Source: Methanocatella intestini (GTDB taxonomy: Archaea > Methanobacteriota > Methanobacteria > Methanobacteriales > Methanobacteriaceae). Taken from it: a DNA stretch of 64,000 bases. Shown in pieces: positions 9,058 through 18,074 of this stretch. The notes below the pieces were generated by a model. The model had not been told where the DNA came from, ran no database searches, and saw only the letters and a program-made list of their open reading frames with translations. The position numbers and the translations under genes are program-made. The stretch's first letter is position 1. Every line of letters starts with the position of its first letter. The stretch lies in assembly GCF_002252585.1 (NCBI RefSeq), contig NZ_NQLD01000004.1. One strand, 5' to 3'.

Positions 9058-9924
9058 TTAGTTTCTATTTTTTAAAAGCAACATATCATGTAAGTTTACA
9101 CCAATATCTTTTGAAATTGTTGTACATTTTGAGCATAATAAAAAGAAAACTTCCTTAGATGACAAATCTATTTCAGTTAGCCCCTCATAATTTCCCATTC
9201 CTTTAGAAATTATAAAATCATGAGATGAAAAAATTTCTCTAAATTCCTCTGAAATTTCACTGTCCACATATCCGACAGTTCCAGCACCTATTTCAACAAT
9301 TTCTCCAAATTCATCTAATCCCACATTGACTGCATCTTCCATGCATGCATCATTTATAATTGGTCTTGATTTGACAGCTATTGTAATATCCAAGTCGTAC
9401 TGCTTCATTTTAGAAAGTAAAAGTTTGTCAAATACAATTTCACCAGTATTATCCACTAAATACAATACTTTATCATATTTTTTTAAGGCATTTTCAAACT
9501 CGCCAATATCTTTAACAGCCAAATCTCTTTCTAAAGCAGAACTTATTAAACTTCCAACATCAGTATATATAGTAAATGCTCCAAAATCCAGAATATTTCC
9601 TATAATAGCTATTTTAACATAGTTTTCCAAACTGTTATTCTTTTTGAGAACTTCCTTAACTGTCGGCAAATATTTTAAAGCTATCTGATTACCTGCAATT
9701 TTTTCTTTAATATATGGATCTTCACAGCCTGTTTTTTCCTGAATCATGTTATGAATAACTGAACCTGTTTTATTTGAATTGGTTGTTTTATAGAAATTAG
9801 AACTTAAAAATGTGAAAATGTCATTCATAAGTTCTATTTTAAGGTCCTCATCATCACTAGCCAAATCCATAGCCTCTTTTGCCTGTCTTAAAAAACATGC
9901 ACCACATTCATAGTTGATTTTCAC
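9058..9924 (-). CDS. DUF89 family protein (metal-dependent phosphatase family, archaeal type)
   Basis: The 288-residue protein shows the DUF89 signatures: an N-terminal CGAC pair, the metal-site motif GNILDFGA and DNTGEIVFDKL. Characterised DUF89 members are metal-dependent damage-control phosphatases or carboxyl methyltransferases; the archaeal substrate is unknown. The start codon abuts the stop codon of the ubiquitin-like gene upstream, so translation is coupled. Confidence 0.82.
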   Translation of the reverse strand: MKINYECGACFLRQAKEAMDLASDDEDLKIELMNDIFTFLSSNFYKTTNSNKTGSVIHNMIQEKTGCEDPYIKEKIAGNQIALKYLPTVKEVLKKNNSLENYVKIAIIGNILDFGAFTIYTDVGSLISSALERDLAVKDIGEFENALKKYDKVLYLVDNTGEIVFDKLLLSKMKQYDLDITIAVKSRPIINDACMEDAVNVGLDEFGEIVEIGAGTVGYVDSEISEEFREIFSSHDFIISKGMGNYEGLTEIDLSSKEVFFLLCSKCTTISKDIGVNLHDMLLLKNRN

Positions 9925-10128
9925 TTAACCACCATAAATAATTTGAACTAATCGTATTTCATCATCATCTCGGATTTCACTTTCTTCAATAACCAAGTCC
10001 CCGTTCTGTTTTGGAACAATAGTTTGTGAAGATAACTCCAAATCATTTAATAAATCTTTAATTGTGTAATTTTCTTTTGGTATTTCCCTTTTCTCATCAA
10101 TATCTTTAAATTTTAATGTAAATGTCAT
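9925..10128 (-). CDS. Ubiquitin-like sulfur carrier (MoaD/ThiS/SAMP family)
   Basis: The 67-residue beta-grasp protein ends in Gly-Gly (QIIYGG). That is the C-terminus needed for adenylation and thiocarboxylate or isopeptide formation. It lies 4 bp downstream of the Ncs6/TtuA-type tRNA thiolase gene, so the simplest role is sulfur donor for tRNA 2-thiolation, as for SAMP2 or TtuB. No E1-like activating enzyme is next to it; the E1-like gene at 31957 belongs to the hcg cluster. Confidence 0.82.
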   Translation of the reverse strand: MTFTLKFKDIDEKREIPKENYTIKDLLNDLELSSQTIVPKQNGDLVIEESEIRDDDEIRLVQIIYGG

Positions 10129-10132
10129 ATTA

Positions 10133-11050
10133 TCACTTTCCCAATTCCTCTAAAAATGTGCATGCCTTACATAATCTGTTGGCTGAGGGTTCACCACACC
10201 GTTCACATCTTGACTGAGGATAATTTTTTTTAAAACCGTCACCAATAGCTTCCTTAATCTTATCATATCCCCTAAGTGTTGAATATTTTATTGTAGGATG
10301 TTTTTCAGAAAGTTTATTTATCAAATCTGAAACTTCACCTCTAAATGACTGCTGTGCATAAGGACAGCTGTCAAAATGAACTTCCAGTTCTTTTGCAACT
10401 ACATACAAACCTATTTCCCTTTCCGGAATTTCACGTAAAGGTTTAATTTTAACTGTGAATTCTTTAGCTTTTGAAGATGTTTTAGCACCTAACTTAGTTA
10501 AATTATCAGTATTTCCCTCAAGATAATTCATCATAATAGCCTGAACTTCATCATCCAAATTATGACCTGTAGCTATTTTAGTAGCTCCCATTTCACGGGC
10601 AGCCTTATTTACCATAGTTCTTCTAAAAACACCACAGTAACTGCAGGATCCAATATGATTTTCTTTTTGCATTATCTCATCTAATGTTATACCATATTCT
10701 TCTTTAAGAGAAACTACTTTATGTTCAATACCTAAACGTTTCGCATGACGGGTAGCTATATCTACACCTTCCTGACGATAGTTATCAATTCCTTCATCAA
10801 CAGTTACTGCACAAATGTCTATAATATTTCTTTTACGGAAACTGTTTAAAATTTCCAAAGTTGTTACACTGTCTTTACCTCCTGAAAGTGCAACTAAAAC
10901 TTTGTCTCCCTTATCCAATAATTTTTCCTTTTTAACTGTTTTAATAACTTTTTTTTCAATTGATTCAATAAAACAATCCTTACATAAATATTGACCGGAT
11001 TGGTGTTTTTTAATAATAACCTGCGAATTACCGCATTTACTGCACTGCAT
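10133..11050 (-). CDS. tRNA 2-thiolation protein, Ncs6/TtuA-type (TIGR00269)
   Basis: The PP-loop ATPase motif SGGKDS lies at residues 56-61. It is framed by an N-terminal zinc ribbon (CSKC and CKDC) and a C-terminal ribbon (CERC and CKAC). Internal cysteines in GSCSYCGVFRR and the late CPYAQQ match the catalytic or Fe-S cysteines of the TtuA/Ncs6 family. The enzyme adenylates a tRNA uridine (position 34 or 54) and inserts sulfur from a ubiquitin-like carrier, which is encoded immediately downstream. Length (305 residues) and domain order match the family. Confidence 0.88.
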   Translation of the reverse strand: MQCSKCGNSQVIIKKHQSGQYLCKDCFIESIEKKVIKTVKKEKLLDKGDKVLVALSGGKDSVTTLEILNSFRKRNIIDICAVTVDEGIDNYRQEGVDIATRHAKRLGIEHKVVSLKEEYGITLDEIMQKENHIGSCSYCGVFRRTMVNKAAREMGATKIATGHNLDDEVQAIMMNYLEGNTDNLTKLGAKTSSKAKEFTVKIKPLREIPEREIGLYVVAKELEVHFDSCPYAQQSFRGEVSDLINKLSEKHPTIKYSTLRGYDKIKEAIGDGFKKNYPQSRCERCGEPSANRLCKACTFLEELGK

Positions 11051-11058
11051 AACTACAC

Positions 11059-12216
11059 CTACATTTGCTCTACAAATTGAGCTAATTGATTTAAAGTATT
11101 TACTTCAAATATATGGGCACCTGCATCTTCATATAATGAAACACAACTATCTACAATATCCCATTTATTTCTGTCTTCAGGATTTAATATTACAACTTTT
11201 TTAGAATTTTTAACCATTTCACCAACTAAATCTACACTGGCCGGAACACCTTTTACTTTAGGTCCTGCCCAATCCCTGCAATCAGACAGTATAATAACAT
11301 AAGACTTGTTATTTAACTTAGCCAAATCCATAAATTTCTCAAATGAAGTATACATATTAGATGTTCCGTGAACCATTGCATTTTTAAGTCTCATATCTTT
11401 AACTTTTGTAAATGCATCAATTAAATACTCTTCTTTTAAAGCTTTAGTTGTTTCAATAACCTTATTATCAAATTCAAAAGTTCTTGAATTTTTAAATGCA
11501 CTTTGAGCTGAAAACATCAACATGAAAAACCAGCTGCTGATCCATTCACAGGACCCGCTGATATCATTTAGAAACAAATGTTCATTTTTGTGAGGACGTG
11601 GTTTAGCCTTAATCAGTTCAAAAGGAACACCGCCATATTTCATATTTACTCTTATGGTTCTTCTAATGTCTATTCTATTTGAACTTGTCTGGATTTTCCT
11701 TCTTGAACGTTTATTAGCTATTTTCCTACCTAATCTTTGACAGATTTCAAGCATTCTTGGATCGAATTTGTTAAGTTTTGTCAAATCCTTATTTAATAAT
11801 TCCCCGTCTCTTTCAAGTTTTTGAACTTCATCAAGTAAAGGCTGGCCTGATAACTGTTTCAGTTTTTCATTATTGATTTTTTCTTTCTTGAGTTTGGTGG
11901 AAACATTACCCTGTTTTTTAATAATATACTTATTGGATTTAGGTCCTGTTCCTTTGTAAGCTTTACCTCTCTGTTCAGCATCAAGAACCTCTTTTTTTCG
12001 GGCTTCTTTTTTGAAAACATTTTCAAAAATCTTGTTAAACTTAGGAATATCATACTTATCTTTAACATAAATTGCTCTTAAGGCTGTTTTTAAAAGATTT
12101 CTATCATTTTCGCCCAAATCCTGATAAACTTGAGCAGCTGAGTGTGTACTCCTAATACTGACAGGTAAACCTACTTCTCTTAACTGATGAGACAATTCTG
12201 CAACTTTATCAATCAT
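11059..12216 (-). CDS. VWA-domain protein, CoxE-like
   Basis: The N-terminal part is charged and helical, with a lysine-rich middle (about residues 90-200). The C-terminal von Willebrand A domain begins near NDISGSCEWISSWF, whose DxSxS MIDAS motif binds a metal, and later carries SDCRDWAG. Proteins of this kind work with MoxR-family AAA ATPases, and one is encoded 13 bp upstream. Such pairs act as chaperones for cofactor or metal insertion in other systems; the client here is unknown. Confidence 0.78.
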   Translation of the reverse strand: MIDKVAELSHQLREVGLPVSIRSTHSAAQVYQDLGENDRNLLKTALRAIYVKDKYDIPKFNKIFENVFKKEARKKEVLDAEQRGKAYKGTGPKSNKYIIKKQGNVSTKLKKEKINNEKLKQLSGQPLLDEVQKLERDGELLNKDLTKLNKFDPRMLEICQRLGRKIANKRSRRKIQTSSNRIDIRRTIRVNMKYGGVPFELIKAKPRPHKNEHLFLNDISGSCEWISSWFFMLMFSAQSAFKNSRTFEFDNKVIETTKALKEEYLIDAFTKVKDMRLKNAMVHGTSNMYTSFEKFMDLAKLNNKSYVIILSDCRDWAGPKVKGVPASVDLVGEMVKNSKKVVILNPEDRNKWDIVDSCVSLYEDAGAHIFEVNTLNQLAQFVEQM

Positions 12217-12229
12217 AATATCATTATAA

Positions 12230-13093
12230 TTAATATTTCTTATGAATTACGTCTTTTAAAACTCTTTTTTTATCACTTTCAGTTTTAATAGCAACACCAA
12301 TACTATCCTCTAAAGATTTATTGAAATTTTTAGTACCTAAACTGGAAACTGATCTAACCCAATCTACAGTTCCCCTTACAGACGGTTTTTTCATTAGATT
12401 AAGATTACGTATCTCATGTACTATTTTAACTATTTTTGAAACTGTTTCATTCTCAGCTTCAGGAAGTCTTGATTTAACAATTTCAATTTCACGTTCAACT
12501 GAAGGATATGGAATATATAAAAATAAACATCTGTCCTTAGTTTCATCAAGTAAAGACCTTTGAGAGTTAGAAGTTAAAATAACAATTAAATCATTTGCTA
12601 ACTGGAATGTTCCTAAATCATTTATAGTTATTTCTTTTTCACCTAATGCCTGAAGTAAAAAACTTTCAACTTCCTCATCTGCTTTATCAATTTCATCAAT
12701 AAGTAAAACAGAATCCTTTTCATTTAAAAAAGCATTTAATAAAGGACGTCTTATAAAGAATTCTTCATGAAATATTTTTTCTTCATTATCAGACTCGTTT
12801 TTAGCTGCTTCAAGGTGAAGCAATTGTTTTTGATAATTCCATTCTCCAACAATTTGTTCAAAAGTAATACCTTCATAACACTGAATCCTAAAGAAATCCA
12901 TGTCAAAAGCACTGGCTATTACTTTAGCTAACTGTGTTTTTCCAACACCAGGAGGTCCTTCAATAAGCATTGGTTTTCCAAGTAAAAAAGATAAATATAA
13001 TGTTGTTGAAATCTCGTTATCCGGGACATAATTTTCATTTAAAAGAATTTTGTCAATTTTTTTAACAGATAAATCGTCAATTTGCACAATCAA
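12230..13093 (-). CDS. MoxR-family AAA+ ATPase
   Basis: The 287-residue AAA+ protein has Walker A GPPGVGKT (about residues 46-53), Walker B LLIDEIDKAD, a sensor LTSNSQR and an arginine-finger region. It is the first gene of the eight-gene minus-strand run ending at 7236 and is paired with the VWA protein. The start is an ATG with a GGTTTG-like site upstream. Function is by analogy with MoxR-VWA assembly chaperones. Confidence 0.85.
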   Translation of the reverse strand: MIVQIDDLSVKKIDKILLNENYVPDNEISTTLYLSFLLGKPMLIEGPPGVGKTQLAKVIASAFDMDFFRIQCYEGITFEQIVGEWNYQKQLLHLEAAKNESDNEEKIFHEEFFIRRPLLNAFLNEKDSVLLIDEIDKADEEVESFLLQALGEKEITINDLGTFQLANDLIVILTSNSQRSLLDETKDRCLFLYIPYPSVEREIEIVKSRLPEAENETVSKIVKIVHEIRNLNLMKKPSVRGTVDWVRSVSSLGTKNFNKSLEDSIGVAIKTESDKKRVLKDVIHKKY

Positions 13094-13177
13094 ACCTTCT
13101 TTATTTTATATATAATTACAAGTATTAATGATGCATTTATTTAAAAGTTTTGAAATAATAGATAATGAGGTTGAATT

Positions 13178-13426
13178 ATGAAAACAGAAAATGCAATTAT
13201 TATAATATTAATCATGATTATTATAGTTGCTACTGGAATTTTTACACTTGGAAACATTAACTTACATACCGACTCTGGAAATGATAATTCAGAAATTTCT
13301 TATGACAGTTCCAATTCTATTGATTCCGGTGGCTCCAGTCAAATTGAAGAACCATCCCAAGTAGCTGGTGAAAGTGAAGATAGTGGAGAAAGTGTTCAGG
13401 AAAGTGCAGATAGTGAATCCAATTAA
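13178..13426 (+). CDS. Small secreted or membrane-anchored acidic Ser-rich protein
   Basis: This 82-residue protein has one N-terminal hydrophobic segment (about residues 5-25) and then a low-complexity tail rich in Ser, Glu, Asp and Gly. It looks like a short surface-exposed anchor peptide. It overlaps the end of the convergent DHPS-like gene by 4 bp. No family is recognised. A GAGG-like site lies before the ATG. Confidence 0.55.
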   Translation: MKTENAIIIILIMIIIVATGIFTLGNINLHTDSGNDNSEISYDSSNSIDSGGSSQIEEPSQVAGESEDSGESVQESADSESN

Positions 13427-15027
13427 GTTTTGAATTCATCAGGATTTTTAAATAAATCAAAATCCTGAACATATTCCTTTCCAGTAATCATGGCTATTTG
13501 TGCTTTTTGAAGCTCACTTCCCAAATATGCAGCATGCTCCATTCTTGTTACAAGTTTTTTATCTATTATTTCTTCATAAATTTCTTTTGCAGTATCTCCA
13601 ACAATCACCAAATCAGCTTTGTTCTTTTTAAAATGTGTAGCTATAATCCTGCTGGCTTTAACTGTAGTTCCATAATCAACACTGATTTTAAAGCTCCCTG
13701 CCTTGTCTCTTACAAATTTCATAGGTTTGGTCTGTTTTACTTCCGGAACTCCATCAGTTTCAGTTTCAATAATATCCAGTCGTTTATGTTTATCTTTAAA
13801 TGCAACAAGGTTAATTCCCAAATCCTTTGGAATAGAACCTCTATGTTTAGCTAAAAACATCATTTTAGATGCAGTTGATAATTCATAAACACTGCCCCTT
13901 GTTTTTCCGCTTTCTTCTGGAGTAAATAATATACTTACACCTAATTCCATCCCTATTCCTGCAAGCAGAACATTGACTCCTCCAGAGTCTGCATCCATCA
14001 GTTCAGTAACATTTCCAACTCCGAAAAACATTGGTGCTTTATTTATTTTATGAAATTCGAAACAGGCCATAATTGATTCAACAATACTGCTGCTGTTTAC
14101 AGGGTCCAAAATTAAATCTGCAACATAATCAATGCCTTTTGTATCTTCAATTAGCTGTTTCATTGCATCAACTCTTTCTTCAGGAGTTTTTGGAGTGAAA
14201 CCTTCTGAAAAATTAGTTGGAAGCAAAACAGCCGGAGTATTAGTTTCTTTTAAAATATCAAGTACTTTAGAATTATTTCCCAAATCCAAACTTAATACCA
14301 AATCAATACCATGTTTTGCAGCTGCTTCAATTTCTTTTGCATTTAATGTATCAATACTTAATGGCCTATCTCCAACAATTGGCCTTAATGTATCAATCAA
14401 TTCAGGAACTTTATCTGAAAAATCTTCACCTGCTGCCATACCAATATCAATCATATCAGCTCCTGAATCAACAAAATACTGACATTTATGAATTAAAGCT
14501 TCTTTTGATAAAAATGGGGCGTTAGCTATTTCAGACAATACTCTCATTGGAAAATCTTCACCTACCGGGAGATTTCCAACCAGAATATTATTAGGTTTTT
14601 CCAATAATTTTTCAATGGTTTTTTCATCATTTTCAAAATCATCAATGAATTTTAAAGCTTCTTTTCTTTTTTCCTCTTCAATTAGTTTATCTGCAGGTTT
14701 ATCTTCAGACAATTCAATTTGATCAATTAAATTTAAAACCATAGCCAAATCAGCTCCGTCAGTTGAACCTTTAAAAGTAGGAATTCCCAATTCTTTTGTT
14801 ATTTCCCTGGTTCCTTTCTTTATTAAACCTGGAACTAAAATCATATCAATTTCATCTAACTGATTAGCAAAATGAGTTTTTATTTCATTAATAATAATTC
14901 TAGGAGTTAAAAATGCAGCTACCTGTGTATTATCAGCTATATGAATTATAACCTCAACATTAGCATTAGCTACAACATTTTTAATTAAAGGATATGCTAA
15001 ATTTCCAGTAATAATTAAAACTTTCAT
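13423..15027 (-). CDS. Dihydropteroate synthase-like protein (TIGR00284, methanogen type)
   Basis: The N-terminal 150 residues form an alpha/beta domain of their own. A TIM-barrel pterin-binding domain follows, with GADMIDIGMAAGEDFSD and the SIDTLNAKEIEAAAKHG strand typical of DHPS. The C-terminal part carries another alpha/beta extension. At about 534 residues it is much longer than bacterial DHPS but normal for this methanogen family, which has been linked to methanopterin biosynthesis. I chose the ATG at 15027 because GGTGGGGGAG lies directly upstream; the GTG at 15039 is inside that site. Confidence 0.75.
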   Translation of the reverse strand: MKVLIITGNLAYPLIKNVVANANVEVIIHIADNTQVAAFLTPRIIINEIKTHFANQLDEIDMILVPGLIKKGTREITKELGIPTFKGSTDGADLAMVLNLIDQIELSEDKPADKLIEEEKRKEALKFIDDFENDEKTIEKLLEKPNNILVGNLPVGEDFPMRVLSEIANAPFLSKEALIHKCQYFVDSGADMIDIGMAAGEDFSDKVPELIDTLRPIVGDRPLSIDTLNAKEIEAAAKHGIDLVLSLDLGNNSKVLDILKETNTPAVLLPTNFSEGFTPKTPEERVDAMKQLIEDTKGIDYVADLILDPVNSSSIVESIMACFEFHKINKAPMFFGVGNVTELMDADSGGVNVLLAGIGMELGVSILFTPEESGKTRGSVYELSTASKMMFLAKHRGSIPKDLGINLVAFKDKHKRLDIIETETDGVPEVKQTKPMKFVRDKAGSFKISVDYGTTVKASRIIATHFKKNKADLVIVGDTAKEIYEEIIDKKLVTRMEHAAYLGSELQKAQIAMITGKEYVQDFDLFKNPDEFKT

Positions 15028-15163
15028 AAACTCCCCCACCTATTCATAATATTAATAGTTATATGACTATTTAATTATTATAAGTAACTACAAAACAAAG
15101 CAATATACATCATTTAGCAACATAAATAATATAAAATATTAACTAAAAAACGATTATAAAATC

Positions 15164-15234
15164 TATAATGATTATCCATGATAAACTTTATATATTTTGT
15201 AATTTATAATGATTATACATGATAAACTATGGAG
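15164..15234 (+). promoter_or_regulatory. por operon promoter flanked by a 24-bp direct repeat
   Basis: Two 24-bp copies, 15164-15187 and 15205-15228, differ at one base (core ATGATTATNCATGATAAAC). A TATA box, TTTATATA (15187-15194), lies between them. The second copy covers the expected transcription start. The GGAGGAG ribosome-binding site follows at 15231-15237. The arrangement looks like a paired operator. Confidence 0.65.
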
Positions 15235-15242
15235 GAGACTAA

Positions 15243-15767
15243 ATGATTGAAATTCGTTTTCACGGACGTGGTGGACAAGGGTCCGTAACTGCTGCTGAGA
15301 TTTTGGCAAAAGCTGCTTTTAAAGATGGTAAATATGTTCAATCTTTCCCTTTCTTTGGAGTTGAACGTAGGGGAGCACCAGTAATGGCTTTTACCAGAAT
15401 TGATGACAAACCAATTGACATAAGATACCAAGTATACAATCCAGACTATGTATTAGTTCTTGATGATGGATTAATGAATGTGGTGGATGTATTTTCTGGA
15501 ATAAAAGAAAATACTGAAGTAATTATCAATATTGCTGAAGAATTTAAAGGATCTGGTGAACATCCAGTTCACAGCATTGATGCAACAGGAATTGCATTAG
15601 ATTTATTAGGCCGCAATATTGTTAACACAATTATCTTAGGATACTTTGCTAAAAAAACTCACGTTGTAAGTATCGAATCACTTATTGAAGTAATTAAAGA
15701 AACATTCCCTGGAAAAGTTGGGGAATTAAATGCAGAAGCTACAAGAAAAGCTTATGACATGGGATAA
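15243..15767 (+). CDS. porG: Pyruvate:ferredoxin oxidoreductase, gamma subunit
   Basis: The 174-residue protein has the gamma-domain signature RFHGRGGQGSVTAAEILA and FPFFGVERRGAPV. It is the first gene of a porGDABEF operon. In methanogens the four-subunit enzyme mainly runs in the direction of pyruvate synthesis from acetyl-CoA, CO2 and reduced ferredoxin. Confidence 0.96.
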   Translation: MIEIRFHGRGGQGSVTAAEILAKAAFKDGKYVQSFPFFGVERRGAPVMAFTRIDDKPIDIRYQVYNPDYVLVLDDGLMNVVDVFSGIKENTEVIINIAEEFKGSGEHPVHSIDATGIALDLLGRNIVNTIILGYFAKKTHVVSIESLIEVIKETFPGKVGELNAEATRKAYDMG

Positions 15768-15792
15768 AACATAAGGAGAAGGTGAATTAAAA

Positions 15793-16035
15793 ATGGTAGC
15801 TATCGGATGTGTAATAAAAACACCTGGAAGTAGTAAAAATAACAAAACTGGAAGTTGGAGAACTTTTAAACCTGTTTTAGATAAAGAAAAATGTATCGAT
15901 TGTGACAATTGTATTATTTTCTGTCCGGACTCCAGTGTAAATAAACAACATGACATTAATTACGATTACTGTAAAGGATGCGGAATTTGCGCATATGAAT
16001 GTCCTTCAGATGCAATCGAAATGATTAAAGAATAG
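15793..16035 (+). CDS. porD: Pyruvate:ferredoxin oxidoreductase, delta subunit (2x[4Fe-4S] ferredoxin)
   Basis: The 80-residue protein has two ferredoxin clusters: CIDCDNCIIFC with CP, then CKGCGICAYEC with CP. It carries electrons between ferredoxin and the TPP site of the alpha-beta core. It lies between porG and porA in the same operon. Confidence 0.95.
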   Translation: MVAIGCVIKTPGSSKNNKTGSWRTFKPVLDKEKCIDCDNCIIFCPDSSVNKQHDINYDYCKGCGICAYECPSDAIEMIKE

Positions 16036-16046
16036 GGAGTGAAGAA

Positions 16047-17192
16047 ATGACAAAAGAAGTTATGACAGCAAATAAAGCAGTTGCAGAAGCTGTAAGATTA
16101 GCTAAACCACAAGTTATTCCTGTTTATCCAATTACACCTCAAACAACAATTTCAGAATACCTTGCACAATATGTTGCAGATGAAAAAATTGATGCAAAAT
16201 ATGTGAAAGTGGAATCTGAACACAGTGCAATCAGTGCATCTGTCGGAGCAAGTAGTGCTGGAGTAAGAGTATTTACTGCAACATCTTCACAAGGATTAAT
16301 GTTAATGCATGAAATATTATTTGCAGCAGCAGGTATGAGAACTCCAATCGTATTGGCTGATGCAAATAGGGCAATATCTGCACCATTAAATATCTGGAAT
16401 GATCAACAAGATTCAATTGCACAAAGAGATGCAGGATGGTTGCAAATTTATGTTGAAAGTGCACAGGAAGCTTTAGATACTACATTAATGGCATATAAAA
16501 TTTCTGAAAACTATGATGTTTTACTTCCATCAATGGTATGTTTAGATGGATTTATTTTAACCCATACTGTAGAACCTGTAGAAATTCCAACTCAGGAAGA
16601 TGCAGATAAATTCTTACCTCCATATGTTCCAAAACATGCTTTCTTGGATCCTAATGAACCAATGTCTATAGGTACATTAGCTGATCCTGATTACTATCTT
16701 GAAGCAAGACATGATATGCAAGTAGCTATGGAAAAATCAATTCCAGTTATTGAAGAAACCTGCAAAGAATTTGCCGAAATATTTGGCAGAGAGTATGGTC
16801 TTATTGACACTTATAAAACAGACGATGCAGACATCATTTTCGTGGCTATGGGTTCAATGTGCAGTACTTTAAGAGTTATGATTGATGAATTAAGAAACAA
16901 AGGTGAAAAAGTAGGTTTGCTTAAAGTTAGAGCTTACAGACCATTCCCTGTTGAAGCTATTGATGAAGCTGTTAAAAATGCTTCAAAATTAGCAGTTCTT
17001 GATAAAAATGTAACATTCGGAATTGGTGGTGCTCTTTACACTGATATTAAAGCAAAAATCCATAAAGAAGCATACGGATTTATTATTGGTTTAGGTGGAA
17101 GAGACATTACTCCAGAATCAATCTTGGAAGTTTATGAAAAAACAAAAAATCCAGAAAAAGAAGTTACCTGGATAGGACTTAAGGAGGAATAA
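16047..17192 (+). CDS. porA: Pyruvate:ferredoxin oxidoreductase, alpha subunit
   Basis: The 381-residue subunit shows the pyrimidine-binding domain start (VIPVYPITPQTTISEYLA) and the HSAISASVGASSAGVR motif of 2-oxoacid oxidoreductases. It contains the C-terminal transketolase-like domain II of the family. Its stop codon is followed two bases later by the porB start. The ribosome-binding site is AGGGAGTG. Confidence 0.96.
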   Translation: MTKEVMTANKAVAEAVRLAKPQVIPVYPITPQTTISEYLAQYVADEKIDAKYVKVESEHSAISASVGASSAGVRVFTATSSQGLMLMHEILFAAAGMRTPIVLADANRAISAPLNIWNDQQDSIAQRDAGWLQIYVESAQEALDTTLMAYKISENYDVLLPSMVCLDGFILTHTVEPVEIPTQEDADKFLPPYVPKHAFLDPNEPMSIGTLADPDYYLEARHDMQVAMEKSIPVIEETCKEFAEIFGREYGLIDTYKTDDADIIFVAMGSMCSTLRVMIDELRNKGEKVGLLKVRAYRPFPVEAIDEAVKNASKLAVLDKNVTFGIGGALYTDIKAKIHKEAYGFIIGLGGRDITPESILEVYEKTKNPEKEVTWIGLKEE

Positions 17193-17194
17193 AA

Positions 17195-18061
17195 ATGGAG
17201 ATATCTGATAAAGAATATTTAGCACCAGGACACAGAGGATGTGCAGGATGTGGAGCTTCCATTGGAGTTAGATTAGCTCTTAATGCATTAGGAAAAAACA
17301 CTGTAGCTATTTCAGCTACTGGTTGTCTTGAAGTAATGACCTCTCCTTATCCAGAAACTGCTTGGGAAATTCCATGGATGCATGTAGCTTTCGAAAATGC
17401 TGGAGCAGTTGCATCTGGAGTAGAAAGCGCTTTAAGAATTCAAGGAAAAGATGACATTAATGTTATTGCTTTCGGAGGAGATGGAGGTACTGTAGATATT
17501 GGTTTGCAATCATTATCCGGAGCAATGGAAAGAGGTCACAACTTAACTTACATCTGTTACGATAACGAAGCATATATGAACACAGGTATCCAAAGAAGTG
17601 GTGCAACACCTTATGGTGCAAGTACTACAACTTCACCAAAAGGAAGCGGAAGTTTCGGAGAAGACAAACCTAAAAAAGATATGCCAATGATAATGGCAGC
17701 ACATGGAATCCCATATGTGGCTACTGCATCTATTGCATATCCTGAAGACTTTGTCAATAAAGTTAAAAAAGCAGCTGCAATCAAAGGTCCTGCATACATA
17801 CATTTACACCAACCATGTACTACAGGATGGGGATTTGCTTCAGAAAAAACCATTGAAATGGGAAGATTAGCTGTTGAAACCGGATCATGGATTTTATATG
17901 AAGTTGAAAATGGTGAATTTAACATCACTTACAGACCTGAAGAAAGAAAACCTGTAAAAGAATATTTAGCTCCTCAAAAAAGATTCAAACATCTTGATGA
18001 TGAACACATAGACAAAATACAAAAATATGTTGATAAATCCTGCGAAGAATTAGGTTTATAA
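17195..18061 (+). CDS. porB: Pyruvate:ferredoxin oxidoreductase, beta subunit
   Basis: The 288-residue subunit carries the TPP and magnesium motif (GGDGGTVDIG) and conserved cluster cysteines beginning with RGCAGCGAS near residues 15-20. The CYDNEAYMNTGIQRS segment is diagnostic of PorB. It is cotranscribed with porA. Confidence 0.96.
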   Translation: MEISDKEYLAPGHRGCAGCGASIGVRLALNALGKNTVAISATGCLEVMTSPYPETAWEIPWMHVAFENAGAVASGVESALRIQGKDDINVIAFGGDGGTVDIGLQSLSGAMERGHNLTYICYDNEAYMNTGIQRSGATPYGASTTTSPKGSGSFGEDKPKKDMPMIMAAHGIPYVATASIAYPEDFVNKVKKAAAIKGPAYIHLHQPCTTGWGFASEKTIEMGRLAVETGSWILYEVENGEFNITYRPEERKPVKEYLAPQKRFKHLDDEHIDKIQKYVDKSCEELGL

Positions 18062-18074
18062 AGGGGGAATAATA

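Noticed and set aside
13498..14525. Several plus-strand frames opposite the DHPS-like gene
   Set aside because: They are shadows of the well-supported minus-strand gene with no ribosome-binding sites and low-complexity products.
16033..16041. porA leader as a certain target of RNA C
   Set aside because: The complementarity is only about eight bases and could be chance; kept only as a hypothesis inside the sRNA finding.
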